Below, piece by piece: positions 30,497 through 41,372 of a DNA stretch of 64,000 nt. How positions within the stretch are numbered: the stretch's first letter is position 1; every line of letters starts with the position of its first letter. The notes under the pieces are model-generated. The model had not been told where the DNA came from. It made no database searches and saw only the letters and a list, made by a program, of their open reading frames with translations. The position numbers were made by a program, and so were the translations under genes. Source of the DNA: Tridacna crocea (taxonomy: Eukaryota > Mollusca > Bivalvia > Cardiida > Cardiidae). The stretch is from positions 33,264,619 through 33,328,618 of the forward strand of contig OX031071.1 in assembly GCA_943736015.1 (NCBI GenBank), written 5' to 3'.

Positions 30497-30757
30497 AGCC
30501 GTGCTTTGGCAAAAGGGGATTTCTTGCATCCTCATGATAGATTAAACCAAGCAAGACATAAATGATTATTGGTCCATAATAACCTATTCTTTTAACAACC
30601 TGCTTCGTTTTTAGGTATCCTTCGATGTACAGAAAATTGACCCATGGCGAAAAGTTTCAGCCCAGGTCTGCCTGTTCAGACTGCACATGCTGACCGTCTG
30701 CACAGGCTGACCTAGGTCTATACTGTTTGCAGATCGATTAAGGCACCCTTTTACTTT
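30497..30757 (-). mobile_element. Hairpin-TIR element family D
   Basis: Left terminus gagccgtgctttggcaaaag ggg, right terminus attaaggcacccttttactt (the left in reverse). Internal caggtctgcctgttcagact and gtctgcacaggctgaccta form the family's short hairpin. Related copies: 33019 and 42027 in the opposite orientation. Confidence 0.7.
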
Positions 30758-30904
30758 TTTAGATTTTTATGGTCAAGTATAAAGGAAACCTGTGCAAAGA
30801 AAATAATACATATAAGATCTGTAACTGGCAAAAACCCGCTGCCTGCAGTGCGTCAGCGCTTTGATTTTCTGTCAGTCTAGGGTTACCTTTGGATTATGGG
30901 AATT

Positions 30905-31033
30905 TCCCCTTTCAAAAGCATATTTTTACCCTGCTGGAAACTACTTTCAATTTTTGAAATGTGCTTATATTGTCGTCTGCAAGTGCTTTCAATTTGGACC
31001 TCTGCAAAATTTTGCCGTTTGGTAAAGAGTTAA
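30905..31033 (+). mobile_element. MITE family A, right half
   Basis: tttcaaaagcatatttttac, gtcgtctgcaagtgctttca, gccgtttggtaaagag and TTAA 31030-31033. Confidence 0.8.
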
Positions 31034-31394
31034 CGAAACATTTCCACACTATATAGTTTTATAGTACTATGGCTAGTCGATTGATTTTTTTGTAATTGAG
31101 TATATGATGAATGCAGATGCGGCAAATCCATCGTTTGCCATCTATAAAGGAAATGTACAGTATGTTAAATACCATAATCGTCCGTGCTCATTCTCCACTT
31201 TTCTGGCTTTTTTTTCTGTTTTTCTCTCTCATGCATTGTTATGGCAATTTTTTAAGTGACCTATTAGATGTCAAATATGTATTTGTATGTACGAAATGCA
31301 TGTGTATTCATAAGTATTCAATAAATTCTTCTTCTTCTTCTCTTCATGAAACTCTTAACTAACTAGAAGGTTGTTCAGGAAAAACATGTCGAGC
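31034..31394. other. Unassigned stretch with a short (ttc)n tract
   Basis: aattcttcttcttcttctct near 31325-31345 is the only simple repeat. No gene. Confidence 0.4.
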
Positions 31395-31670
31395 CCGCGT
31401 GACCTTGACCTTGACATTGGGCCTACGTTAAAAAAAATGTTTCAAATGACACGTCATGGACACTCATGATGGAGAACAATTGTGCAAATTTATACTGAAT
31501 CCCATTCAAAATTGTATGAGTTACGGTCCGGACAAAAAAATTGACCTTCAAGTTTGACCTTGGGCCTACCTGTACGAATGTTTCAAATATCACATCTACA
31601 GGTGATGGAGAACAATTATGTCAAATTATTTTGAAATCCATCCACAATAGTAGAAGTTATGGTTTGGACG
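31395..31670 (+). repeat. Two diverged tandem units, ~145 bp
   Basis: Unit 1 (31395-31538) and unit 2 (31539-31670) share gaccttg...gggcctac, atgtttcaaatgacac, gatggagaacaattgtgcaa and agttacggtccggac. The 136-codon frame that starts in unit 2 is a reading of this repeat. Confidence 0.75.
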
Positions 31671-32720
31671 GATGGTCGCAAGCACGCACATTCACCGAAC
31701 TGAGATTAAGACATCTATGTCTCGCTCACCGCAAGCGGGCTCGACAAAAATTGTTGTCGCTGAAAAATCGTTTTATAAGAAGCTTCAACCTATGTTTTGG
31801 TACTCACTATAATCGTCTCGTCAAGATTATTTTAATGGGTACCAATAACACAGGATTTGGTTGTGTAAAAATTTATCAATGGAAACCAGATTTGTACCTC
31901 TTACTAGGACAAACTAGTACAAATATACATTACAATAAGACGTCTATGTAATATACAACGATTTTACAGCTCTAAAAGTGACAAATTTTCAGTTGACTTT
32001 TATTCACAAATGAAGTTTTAGCGTGTAGGCTAGAACAGCATCTATGAGCGGTTCTAACAAGTACACAAAGCCGCAATTAAGAGCTAAAATATGAAATAGT
32101 AATGTACATTCCAGTTTAATAAAGATGGGATGCGAGCCTGTCTACATACAAAAGACGAATTATCATGTTGGTTACTCATCTACTTCATTGCATACATTGA
32201 AAACTTACCTCCCCTTAATACCTACCTCTGCTTACTTACCTACCGACACATTCATATAATCTCACATGAACATTTTCGAAAACAATCAGCTCTTCGAAAA
32301 GTTAAAACCTCCGACTTCCCAAACCCATACCTCCGAGTTCACAAAATTACATTTAGAAATTATTCCGAGAATTCCTGGCTCAAATTTTGTGATACGTCGT
32401 TAATTTTTTTATGCATATAGAGTTTATCCTTATACATGAATGCGCCGTGACACCTAAGATCTGTAGTAGAATAACTGAATCTTTATTTAAAGATGGCAGA
32501 TTGTTGCTAAAATGGTATATTCGTTCAATATTTAACAGTGAATACGAACAATCTCGCTGCATTAACATAATTCCGAGTTTAAAATAGTATATTATCTTTA
32601 AATGATCACATAATAAGAAAAGATGTTCATAAACTGTTTGATTATTATGTTGGCCAATAACCTACAACTCTAATAATATCCGATGTTGCTTTAACATCAT
32701 ATTATAAATGATATAATTCA
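31671..32720. other. Unassigned distal part of the 4.8-kb element
   Basis: No gene. Contains the subterminal tacctccgagtt words from about 32200 onward. Confidence 0.45.
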
Positions 32721-33018
32721 GACCCTGGTCTACCGTGACTATCTTTGTTTACCTCCGAGTTCCCAGACCCTCCGAGTGTGCTAAATCAGGTAACCTCGGG
32801 TGAAAAATATAGAAACATACAGTAGAATTATACACTTACAGCGCATTTAAATCACCTTGTCCACCTGTCGACAGCCGTACCGCTCGGTCGAAAACCGTAT
32901 TCCTCGGTTGACAGCAGTTTTACGCAGTACCGGCTCGGTCGACAGCACAGGTAGCGATTTTGGTATTATCCCCGTGGTTAATGTGGTGGAAGTTTAATTT
33001 AGGAGGGCATATTTATAC

Positions 33019-33545
33019 GAGCCGTGCTCTGTGAAAAGTGTGCTTAATGCGTCTGGAAAAAAGGACCGATCAAGGTAAGCCTGCACAATCCGCACAGGCT
33101 GACCGGGGCCAAAACTTTTTGCTTAAGACAAATGTTCTGTATGTTCAAATACCGTTCTACCCACGATTCAGTCTGTTTAACAAGAAACTCGATTTGATGT
33201 ACCCAAAATCATAATTGGCTTGCAACACGCGAAAAGGGGCATTCGGACATTTGCGTAAAGTGTCTTCTCGGATCAGCCTGCACAGTCCGCGCAGGCTAAT
33301 CCGAGACGACACTTTACAATATTATTAGATTTTGTTCCACAGTAAACTTGTGCAAAACAGAAAATTTCATAAATACAGAGAGTGTCATCTCGGATTAGCC
33401 TGCGTGGACTGCGCAGGCTGATCCGAGAAGACACTTTACGCAAATGTCTGAATGCCCTTTTCGTGTGTTGCAAGCCATATAATGTCTTGTTTGGTGTAGT
33501 AAATTACGAAGGTACATTAAGCACCCTTTTGTCAGCGTGGGGCTC
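33019..33545 (+). mobile_element. Family D element with a second palindromic element nested inside
   Basis: Outer termini gagccgtgctctgtgaaaag tgtgcttaatgc and, reversed, gagccccacgctgacaaaag ggtgcttaatg. Removing 33218-33478 leaves about 266 bp, close to the 255 bp of the uninterrupted copy at 42027. The join falls in a shared ataatt context. Confidence 0.75.
33218..33478. mobile_element. Nested 261-bp palindromic element
   Basis: ggcttgcaacacgcgaaaag gggcattcggacatttgcg at the left is matched in reverse at the right. Each arm contains its own hairpin (ttctcggatcagcctgcaca gtccgcgcaggctaatccgaga and its partner), giving palindromes within a palindrome. A related tandem form is at 42300-42560. 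Confidence 0.85.
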
Positions 33546-34408
33546 AAACATACATCTTTGCAATGCTAATGAAAAATGTGGGGTTTATAGGGGGAGTGGG
33601 GAGGAGAGTGATTTTTAAAACGGGACAGCCGTTTTGCACTTGATAACTCTTTCTATTTCAATCAAATCAGATAAGGTTTCACTGCACTGATTTAAATACA
33701 AAACCACGCAATGGACATGTGGTATTGATAATGAGACATTCTAAGAAGTCTTTACAAATCTCTGACGTGAAATCTAAAAATAAGTATGGGGCAAGGTAGC
33801 CAATTAAAGACCCAGTAGTGGCCGGAAATAAACAATGCTGGTGTTAAATTGAGTTAGAATTTAATTCATGCCCTTTAAAAGTATGGCAAACATTGTGAAA
33901 ATGATACACGATTATCGTATGGTCGGTCAAAGTATGTATAAGGCTTTGGCAGAAATTTTTAATTTAAAACTAGATAAAAAATAAACAAAAGATCGAGCAA
34001 CCCGGCAACTTTTTTACCTGCTTTACGACTAATAGTTAATATCCAACATTCTGTGCAATTACAAAATGTCATTTTCACAAAAATTTCCATACTTTTAAAT
34101 GGTATCGAATTTAAATACAAATAGATATTGTCATTGTATTGTTTAATTTAGCCGCTATTGGGCCTTTAAATGGTTTATGCAAATTCAAATGGATCTGTAT
34201 GCTCATAATCTTTCCTTTTGACCGTTCTTGGGCCGTTTAGGTAAATGCATATATACATTTCCCTTAACCCTCAGACCTTCTCATAGCACAACACAAAAAG
34301 TCAACATAAATATATTTATTTCAAATGGTAAGGTGGTAAGAGCACTTGAGAGAGCAACTGAATATACATGTACCTACAAATACATTACATACGTCACAAG
34401 TTACCATA
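33546..34408. other. Unassigned stretch
   Basis: gcaatggacatgtgg and tttagccgctattgggcctt (34149) recur in diverged, reversed form near 43590 (aggcccaatagcggctaaa), a weak dispersed repeat. No gene. Confidence 0.4.
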
Positions 34409-34470
34409 AACACACACACCCACACACACACCTACCCATATCCACCCCCCAACACCCACACACACGCATA
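34409..34470 (+). repeat. CA-rich microsatellite
   Basis: Interrupted (CA)n with cccacacacacacc and aacacccacacacacgc. It is followed by a (caa)n tract at 34511-34541. Confidence 0.9.
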
Positions 34471-34510
34471 TATGTATAAGAACTACACCAGTTCTGTCCT
34501 CCTAGATGTT

Positions 34511-34541
34511 GTCTACAACAACAACAACAACAACAACCATC
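34511..34541 (+). repeat. (CAA)n microsatellite
   Basis: About eight CAA units in a row. Confidence 0.95.
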
Positions 34542-35114
34542 TAACAACGAAATCTTTGTTGCACAGACAGACATGCTGATATGTGCAGTGAAAGAAATAT
34601 AGTTATGAATACATACGACACATGGGCATTGTTTAATTTAAACCTTATTCAAACCAGTATGTACAATACATGAATATCTGTAATACCACAAAGTATTAGT
34701 GATGAAAATAGTGATCTATGTCTCTTTCAACAGTATTTTGTACCGTATAAACGTCATTACATCATTGCATTTATCGCTTATTCTATGGCCGACTCGCCCA
34801 GGAAAAACGAGAGATAAAAACTACATGCAGAAAAACCTCTGGAAACCTGAGCCCATTTGTCAACGTCTAGTGCCATGGAATGGTGGGCCTCATTCAATGA
34901 ATTGCATTTTAAGCTACCGAAAAAACTTCAATGAAATATTAATGACAATAACTACACTTGCGAAAATCAAGTGATTTCTTATTAAATGGTGTTAATTGAT
35001 CGACGGTATTCTTGCAAAGGGATAAGCGACCATGCTTCAGAGCCCCAGTACTAAACCATGTACCGCTAGGTACGCACGCTTACTTTTAAATAGAAAGAAA
35101 AAAACGTCTGTAAA
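34542..35114. other. Unassigned stretch
   Basis: Contains a 91-codon plus-strand frame (34699-34974) with no recognised domain. No repeat seen. Confidence 0.35.
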
Positions 35115-35655
35115 CAATATACTCTTGCTACAGGGAAATAGGCCTTTTGAAACATTGTGGAAAGGGGAGAGGCTATTGGTAACCAGCTAGCACCTTCGCC
35201 CATTCTCACAATATGTTTTCTACTTTTATCAACTTTCATACTTTGTCTTCGGTCTTATTCTCTTGAACAATTTTGATATGTATATATAAGCAATATATCC
35301 TTGCCTCAGGGAAATAGACCTTTTGAAACATTGTGGAAAGGGGAGAGGATGCTGGTAACCAGCATCTTCGCCCACTATAAAAATGCTTTCTAGGTTTATC
35401 AACTTTCATATTTTGCCTTCGGTCTTATCTTCTTGAACTATTTTGATATGTATAAGCAATATGCACTTGCTACAGGGAAATTGGCCTTTTTAAGCATTGT
35501 GGAAATGGGAGACGGGCTGGTGACGGGCATCTTCGCCCATTCTCACAATGCTTTCTACTTTACCAATGATCGAGATGATTGTTTTTCTTACATCCAATTT
35601 AACCTGTCGTCTGTAGATTCTTACAATTTGGTCTAGCTGGATATTTTGTCGTTTG
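35115..35655 (+). repeat. Tandem triplication of a MITE-A core (176/166-bp period)
   Basis: cagggaaataggccttttga recurs at 35131, 35307 and 35473. Each unit holds one MITE palindrome half-pair (gctggtaaccagcatcttcg in unit 2) followed by cttcggtcttat and gaacaattttgatatgtat. Unit 3 continues into a normal MITE right end (cctgtcgtctgtagattctt, ttttgtcgtttggaaagggg). Confidence 0.88.
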
Positions 35656-35761
35656 GAAAGGGGCTACGTAACTACGATTGGCTCAGATAACTGGCCAAAT
35701 ACACAAAGTGTGGACCCCCACCCACTAACCCCTGCACTTCAACAAAAAGAAATTTGGGCTA

Positions 35762-35967
35762 TTTGACCCTTTCCCGAACAATTTCTGGTTTTTACGGGCA
35801 TTGTGGAAAAAGGAGAAAATGCTGGTAACCAGCGTTTTCTCCTTTCCCCACAATGGTTTTTACCTTATCATATAGAAGGGTCATTTTTTTGGCAACTGTT
35901 GAATTGTCATCTGCAAAGTCCTTTCAATTTGGTCAGGTCCAAAATTTGTCGTTTAGGAAGGGGTTAA
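35762..35967 (+). mobile_element. MITE family A (about 206 bp)
   Basis: Left terminus gaccctttcccgaacaattt (TTAA eroded to TTTG), core aaatgctggtaaccagcgtt, right end gtcgtttaggaagggg and TTAA 35964-35967. Confidence 0.85.
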
Positions 35968-36228
35968 TCGGAAATGGTTTACTCTAAAAAGATATCAGAT
36001 AGTTATAAAACCACTGAATATACCGGAAATCTTGTTTTAACTTTGCTTGGTATTCGTTATTTCCCCATTTTGTATGATTCGTATACTTGGGAGAATAAAA
36101 GATTTGTCTTGTCTTGTCTCTTGTACGCGTTGCCCTCTCAAAGCTGAATGAACCTTGTACCAACTACATGTACAACCTGCCTATCATTAATCCCGCGCTT
36201 CATACCCTACAGGTACATATCGAAGTAA

Positions 36229-36824
36229 TCTCCGTGCAGAGTTGTCGTTCGTTACTCTCACGATACATCTCTGCAATGGACTAAATGACAAAAATCTTGT
36301 CAAACCGAGCAAAACATGTTTTTTTACCTTTAACTGTTTCATGTGTAACATTATAAGATAGACAAAGAAAATATAAACTCTGGATACATTATAGATGCAT
36401 TCAAACTGATGAATTAACCTATATACAATGGAACTATTACTTTTTTCGATCTTCTTTACTGATCAGAATCTTACGCCAATTTTAACAAAAATGGCTGCGT
36501 CCATAAATAAAGATGCCAACAATTTTCACTCACCGATGGATCTTAGTTTGCAAGATTAAAAAAAAAAACAAGTTATCGTCTTTTAAAAGACATTTTAGCT
36601 TTTCAGAAAATCCATCATTTCCACGTTTCCTACCACTAAGTCTGATTGGTCGTATGCTGTTTGAACAGCACACAAAATAATCGATATTAGTCTTTCTTTT
36701 ACCGGCGTTTGTGTCGCCATTTTGAGTTCTGGTCATGTGGCGAAAATATCATGGAATGACGGACTACTTTCTTAGCCCACTACAGAGGTTAATGTGAATG
36801 ATCCGTAGTGTAAGAGAGTGACAT
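36229..36824 (+). repeat. Dispersed repeat R2, copy 2 (~595 bp)
   Basis: Direct-orientation partner of 15441-16020. A few short indels (a longer A run at 36549, extra bases at 36500-36530) separate the copies. Confidence 0.85.
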
Positions 36825-37188
36825 CGAAGCGTCATCGAACAAGGGAAAATAATTTCCTTCTAATTCGTTTCCTCAAACGTAGGAAATTATTATATATGTC
36901 ACAATATTTCACTTACAAAAACTTCCAATGTTCACTACTGTTAGTTTGCCAGCTATTACCTTGCTTCGTTCAGATTTTTTTTATCTGAAGCTAGGTAAAA
37001 ATCGAAATGGATCTTGAACATTTTATAAGCATAATCTGTAATCTTGAGTTCGACATTGTCAGCGAAATAAGACCCAGGAACGCCTCAAGTAACGTACTTA
37101 GTAAGACTTAGTAACTACAGAAAGGTTCAATAAATTTGTGAGGGTACATTTTTGTTATGTCATTGACGGTTGTAACACGAATCAACTA
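36825..37188. other. Unassigned stretch
   Basis: No recognised feature apart from cgtacttagtaagacttagt, a short duplication. Confidence 0.35.
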
Positions 37189-37532
37189 TCATTATCTCCC
37201 GCTAGATGGCATTCTACAAATACTTATCTATTTAATTTGGGCATCCTGGCTACACAGGACCGGACCACATTTCTACGCGACAACCGTTACTTTGAATCTC
37301 AAACTAAAATAAACATATAGTCAGAAATACGCCACCTGATGTGATTCACTCAGCAGTTTAGAGAACTCTGGAGCTAAAACAGGCCTGATTTTTCCTCAAA
37401 CGTATTGGTAAAAGCCATTTTCTCCATTGCTATTTTATAGCACGTATTATTACAGTCACCCCGATATCGGGGAGAGTGATGCTTCATATAAGACAGGTCG
37501 AATCTTCGAAAAATATGGCATGCGGAAACAAC
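37189..37532 (+). repeat. Dispersed repeat R5, copy outside the 7-kb array
   Basis: attatctcccgctagatggc, ttctacgcgacaacc, cactcagcagtttagagaa, tattttatagcacgtatt and gaatcttcgaaaaatatg match 46596-46947 and 53654-54005. This copy is clearly more diverged from those two than they are from each other. Confidence 0.85.
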
Positions 37533-37959
37533 GATCAACTATCTTTAGCTTTATCTTGAAAGCCAAGTGGTTCAACCTTCAAACCTGAACCGCGTGACCA
37601 GTACATGTACTTGTTTGGGAAGTCGGTTAAGTCAGTAGAACGCATTGAACAGACTGCTCTCTTATTATCAAGGCCAAACTTAGAGTGTTTAAAGAGAGAC
37701 TCTCAGATTTTCATAGTCTTAGAAAACTTTTATTACATTAAGTAAAGCGGTCCAGGTAGTAGACAACAGTAAATAAAGACATAACAAAGAGAAACAAATA
37801 TTTCGATTGTGGACTCTAAATTTATTTTAAGATTTCCTCTTAAATTTTTTCGTAAAAACTCCTGAGAATGTCACATGATTAACATCTCATCATGATTACT
37901 AGAATTTGTGTTCAGATTTGTTTGTATTGGAGTTTTAAGTCGTCCTAAAATCTTATGTC
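37533..37959. other. Unassigned stretch
   Basis: No feature recognised. Confidence 0.35.
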
Positions 37960-38545
37960 ATACACAGCGTCCAGTGTATCCAAGCATGTGTTTCCTAGCT
38001 TTCTCAGACCAGTCCTTACATAGCTTTCTCAGACCAGTCCTTACACAGCTATCTCAGACAAGTCCTTACACAGCTCTCTCAGAACAGTCCTTGTAAACAC
38101 AGCTTTCTCAGACCAGTCCTTACACAGGTCTCTCAGACTGGTCCTTACACATGTCTCTCAGACCAGTCCTTACACAGCTTTCTCAGACTAGTCCTTACAC
38201 ATGTCTCTCAGACCAGTCCTTACACATGTCTCTCAGACCAGTCCTTACACAGGTCTCTCAGACCAGTCCTTACACAGCTTTCTCAGACTTGTCCTTACAC
38301 AGCTTTCTCAGACCAGTCCTTACACAGCTTCCTCAGACTTGTCCTTACACAGCTTTCTCAGACCAGTCCTTACACAGCTTTCTCAGACTTGTCCTTACAC
38401 AGCTCTCTCAGACCAGTCCTTACACAGCTCTCTCAGACCAGTCCTTACACAGGTTTCTTTCCAAGTTAAGGACTACTTTTCTTACATGCATCAGAAGTGA
38501 GAAGCGAAAAAAAGTTTGCCTCAATCATATATCAAACATTCAAAT
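37960..38545 (-). mobile_element. SINE family S1 carrying an internal minisatellite
   Basis: Left of the array gtgtttcctagctttctcag and right of it ccaagttaaggactactttt cttacatgcatcagaagtga, then aagtttgcctcaatcatat, follow the S1 body in reverse, as at 9840-9930. The minisatellite occupies the position of the S1 block ggctttctcacaccagtact gacac. Confidence 0.8.
37997..38450 (+). repeat. Minisatellite, 25-bp unit, 18 copies
   Basis: The unit is agctttctcagaccagtcct tacac, with variants aggtctctc, atgtctctc, agctctctc and agacttgtcc. One unit has a 4-bp insertion (cttgtaaacac). Total 454 bp, which fits 18 units plus 4 bp. The long frames across it are artefacts of the 25-bp period. Confidence 0.96.
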
Positions 38546-39454
38546 AGAAATAGATTTAAAAAATGAAAACTTAATATGCCCCTTTAAAGGGGCAAGTTTA
38601 GATTTTTATATCACAGTTCAAAGCTTCTTGTAAAACACTCATAAACACTACTACATATATCTTTGTTGCTGTAGACTGAAAATTTATCTGAAACATTTAC
38701 AAGTAGGAATAGTGCAAATTATATTTTTCTCTTTAAACATGAATAATCTACGTAGGTATCTTCAATTTAAAAATTTAATTTTGACCTTCAAATTACAGAT
38801 TTATCTATGCAATCGGCATCTCTGTCTACACTTACGTGATAAAATACGTCGTCATCATATGTTACAATACGATTTTATGTAATCAATACGTGTAGCAGAT
38901 CATATGATATTCCCACAAATATTTGTCAAATTCGGGCACGTAATCTAAAGTATCCCAAAAGGCTATATAGACATTTAAGGAGCTAAAATTGAAGCGACTT
39001 TTTTCTACTTCACGCAAACGTATACGTCAGCATGATACATGTAGGCTTGACTTCTTTTGAATGAATGACAGCCATGAAGTAAGCATAACCGTTTTCCGTC
39101 GATGACCGCCCTACTTACGCAATTTCAAGGCTGCACATAAGAAAGGAACGTCTTGCTTACGAAGCGTTTACGACATGGCAACGGGTCATACACCACGTTT
39201 ATGCATCAGTTTGCTGTACTTTATGTCCCTTTAACACCATACGAACATAGATACGTCACAGAAACGCCAAAGAAACGTCGTTTACACGCCCTGTCTTTAA
39301 TTTTGAACAAAATACGCCTCAGTTTTCGTCGATTGATCCATGTAAAGAAATTTTGTTGTAAACGCCGCTGATACGCAATAGTGAGAGAGCATCATTACAT
39401 ATGGTTGCCGGCTGTTGCCTTATTTGACCCAATGCCGCACGAATCTCGATTTTA
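38546..39454. other. Unassigned stretch
   Basis: From about 38990 to 39380 the sequence is rich in acgc/cgtc words (acgcaaacgtatacgtcagc) and differs in composition from its surroundings; it may be an unrecognised element. A 72-codon frame there has no recognised domain. Confidence 0.4.
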
Positions 39455-39655
39455 AACAACACTTTTACAAAAGACTTTCGAAAGCAATGTAGGAAAAGGA
39501 GAAAAATGTTGCTTACCAGTATTTTCTCTCTTTCGCATGATGTTATCCACCGTGTCAAACAACTTCAGTTGATTTGTATCATCTTCGAAGTTGTTGCCTG
39601 CAGAAGCTTTTGATATGGAAGAGTCTATAACTTGACGTTAGGTTAGGGGTTGATT
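39455..39655 (+). mobile_element. MITE family C
   Basis: gaaagcaatgtaggaaaagg, core aaatgttgcttaccagtatt, tttgatatggaagagtctat and gttaggggttgattaa. The gaagagtct arm is shared with the family C copy at 44388. Confidence 0.65.
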
Positions 39656-39739
39656 AAATGATGAACCATTGCTGAGGGTTTGAGAGCGTATGAAAATATG
39701 AACAGCCCCTTTAAAGTAAGCATGGTTAGAGTGTTTGAT

Positions 39740-39795
39740 ACTCGGTTGAGACCAACTTTCTTTTCGACTATTTTTCCCCTCTCACCTCATTATGC
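39740..39795 (+). repeat. SINE family S1 body fragment
   Basis: ggttgagaccaactttcttt and tttcccctctcacctcat match the S1 head-body junction. Flanks are unrelated. Confidence 0.5.
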
Positions 39796-40111
39796 CATTT
39801 AGTATACCTAGGGCGATCCGTTGCTAGTTACTATAGTATTTTCTCTTAATGTTTATTAAAAACGTTCTTTCTCAGTGTTGTTAAATGTTGAGATTATGAG
39901 GTGCAGGGTCTAAGTACACATAAATTAAACAAACTGAAAATTTAAAAGTCTTAGAAACGCTGGGGTAATTTTACTGTATCAGTTAAAGTATAGTTTCTAT
40001 TTGATATACAAATTTGCATGTTTATCTGTCGCTGGCCGTGCTAGATCTTGTAAGACCTGTTACAACGTTTGGTGTCAATTACGTTAGTTCAAATATTGTA
40101 TTTATTTGCAG

Positions 40112-40320
40112 GAGACAGAGATAGAACAGAAACATCGACAGACATAGACATAGACAGACAAAGACAGGGACAGAGAGTAAGACAGAGACAGAGAGAGACA
40201 GGAACAGAGAGTCGGAGAGACAGAGAGACACAGAGAGAGAGAGAGAGAGAGGGACAGGGAGAGAAAGGAACACAAAGAGGTGAAGAAAGAGCGACATACA
40301 GACACACTGACAGACAGAGA
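40112..40320 (+). repeat. GACA/GAGA simple repeat
   Basis: Imperfect (gacaga)n and (ga)n tract. All six long frames through it are low-complexity and not genes. Confidence 0.95.
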
Positions 40321-40412
40321 ACTCAGAGCTCAGACCATTTTATTACCGTAAATATAGGCCACTGGCCCAAAATACATGTCATGTTTGCAACTACCTGTTG
40401 ATTATACCCTAG

Positions 40413-40793
40413 TCATTCTTGCATCCTCGGATACCCCGGGGTCTCCCTATTTGCTACGCTACATCGACCCCTGGGACAATTAGTTGAATTTCCTTCGCTT
40501 TACCGCTGGCCGAATGCTTGCTTTTCATTGGTTCCATCATCATTTTGTGATGGGTGAGTGTACTGTACGCTATAACCTTTCGTATCGATTTTCGGCGGCT
40601 CGCTTTACCGCTGGCCGAATGCTGGCTTTTCATTGGTTCTATCATCATTTTGTGATGGGCGAGTGGACTGTACGGTATGACGTTTCGTATCGATTTTCGG
40701 CGGCTGATTCAAAGTTTTATTAGTCAATTGTCCCAGGGTCGATGTAGCGTAGCAAATTGGGAGATCCTGGGGTATCCGAGGATGTCATTCTTG
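40413..40793. mobile_element. 363-bp Mutator-like MITE with 9-bp target-site duplication
   Basis: tcattcttg at 40413-40421 and again at 40785-40793 flank an element (40422-40784) whose ends are inverted repeats of about 62 bp: catcctcggataccccgggg ... tttgctacgctacatcgacc. Nine-base duplications with long terminal repeats are typical of Mutator-like elements (established). The inside is a 105-bp direct repeat, 40496-40600 and 40601-40705 (cgctttaccgctggccgaat ... gattttcggcggct). No transposase. Confidence 0.88.
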
Positions 40794-40889
40794 TATGTAG
40801 TGGTAAATCAAACCAATGCCAACCACAATTCACTTACAACAGAAAACAATTAATTTTGATTCATTTCATCCTTTCTAGATCTAGTAGGA

Positions 40890-41372
40890 TATCGAGAAAA
40901 AGCAGTGAAAATATTTTTCGATCTTACACTGGTACCACCAGTGAAAATACCGATTTTCATGCTCTTGTTGCCTAGGTAAATTGCGCGTGCCTAACAACCA
41001 GATGGGAAATATGACGTCGCCTAGGTAAATTGCGCGTGCCTAACAACCAGATGGGAAATATGACGTCATATACCTTACATTTCTCGCGCTTGACGTAACG
41101 TTGCTATGCGGGAGGGGTACGCCACGGGGAGTAACGGAAAAGACCTGTACTGGATTTTGATAAAGCTCCTCCCAGAAAGGGTTAAACGTATGAAATAAAT
41201 AGAATATTTGTTTTTTTCGGTGAAAGATCGAAATTTATTTCATCTCGTGAACACCATCGGTAATATTTTCACTCGTGGCTGCGCCACGAGTGAAAATATT
41301 ACCGATGGTGTTTACTCGTTGAAATGAATTTTGATCTTTCACCGAAAAAAACAAATATCCTCTATATCATCT
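40890..41372 (+). mobile_element. Fold-back element R3, copy with intact palindromic loop
   Basis: Inverted partner of 16520-16935. The fold-back (41201-41361) has arms agaatatttg...cggtgaaagatcgaaattta and a second palindrome in its loop, cggtaatattttcactcgtg / cacgagtgaaaatattaccg. Upstream, a 49-bp tandem duplication (gcctaggtaaattgcgcgtg...) occupies 40970-41018 and 41019-41067. Confidence 0.88.
40970..41067 (+). repeat. 49-bp tandem duplication
   Basis: gcctaggtaaattgcgcgtg ... gaaatatgacgtc twice, identical. The 16.8-kb copy has a single unit. Confidence 0.95.

Larger units (their letters stand above)
27991..32802. mobile_element. 4.8-kb non-autonomous element with 82-bp terminal inverted repeats
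   Basis: 27991-28072 and 32721-32802 are inverted repeats with about 7 mismatches in 82 (start cacccggggttacctgattt agcacactcggagg). A short word, aactcggaggta, recurs below both ends: 28016, 28032, 28425 and 28445 on the left; 32307, 32328, 32570, 32752 and 32770 (as tacctccgagtt) on the right. Subterminal repeats of this type bind transposase in hAT- and Mutator-type elements (established). No transposase frame is found inside; the interior carries at least six MITEs and a family D element. The flanks show no obvious target-site duplication, so the superfamily is open. Confidence 0.7.

Noticed and set aside
31541-31951. 136-codon plus-strand frame
   Set aside because: Begins in the second of two tandem repeat units and has no protein-family character.
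38151-38633. 160-codon plus-strand frame with repeated PVLTQLSQTSPYT-like units
   Set aside because: It is the 25-bp minisatellite read in frame; overlapping frames give similar repeats, and 25 is not a multiple of 3, so the peptide cycles through phases. No start context or homology.
40069-40401. 110-codon frame and several opposite-strand frames
   Set aside because: GACA/GAGA simple repeat; low-complexity translations on both strands.
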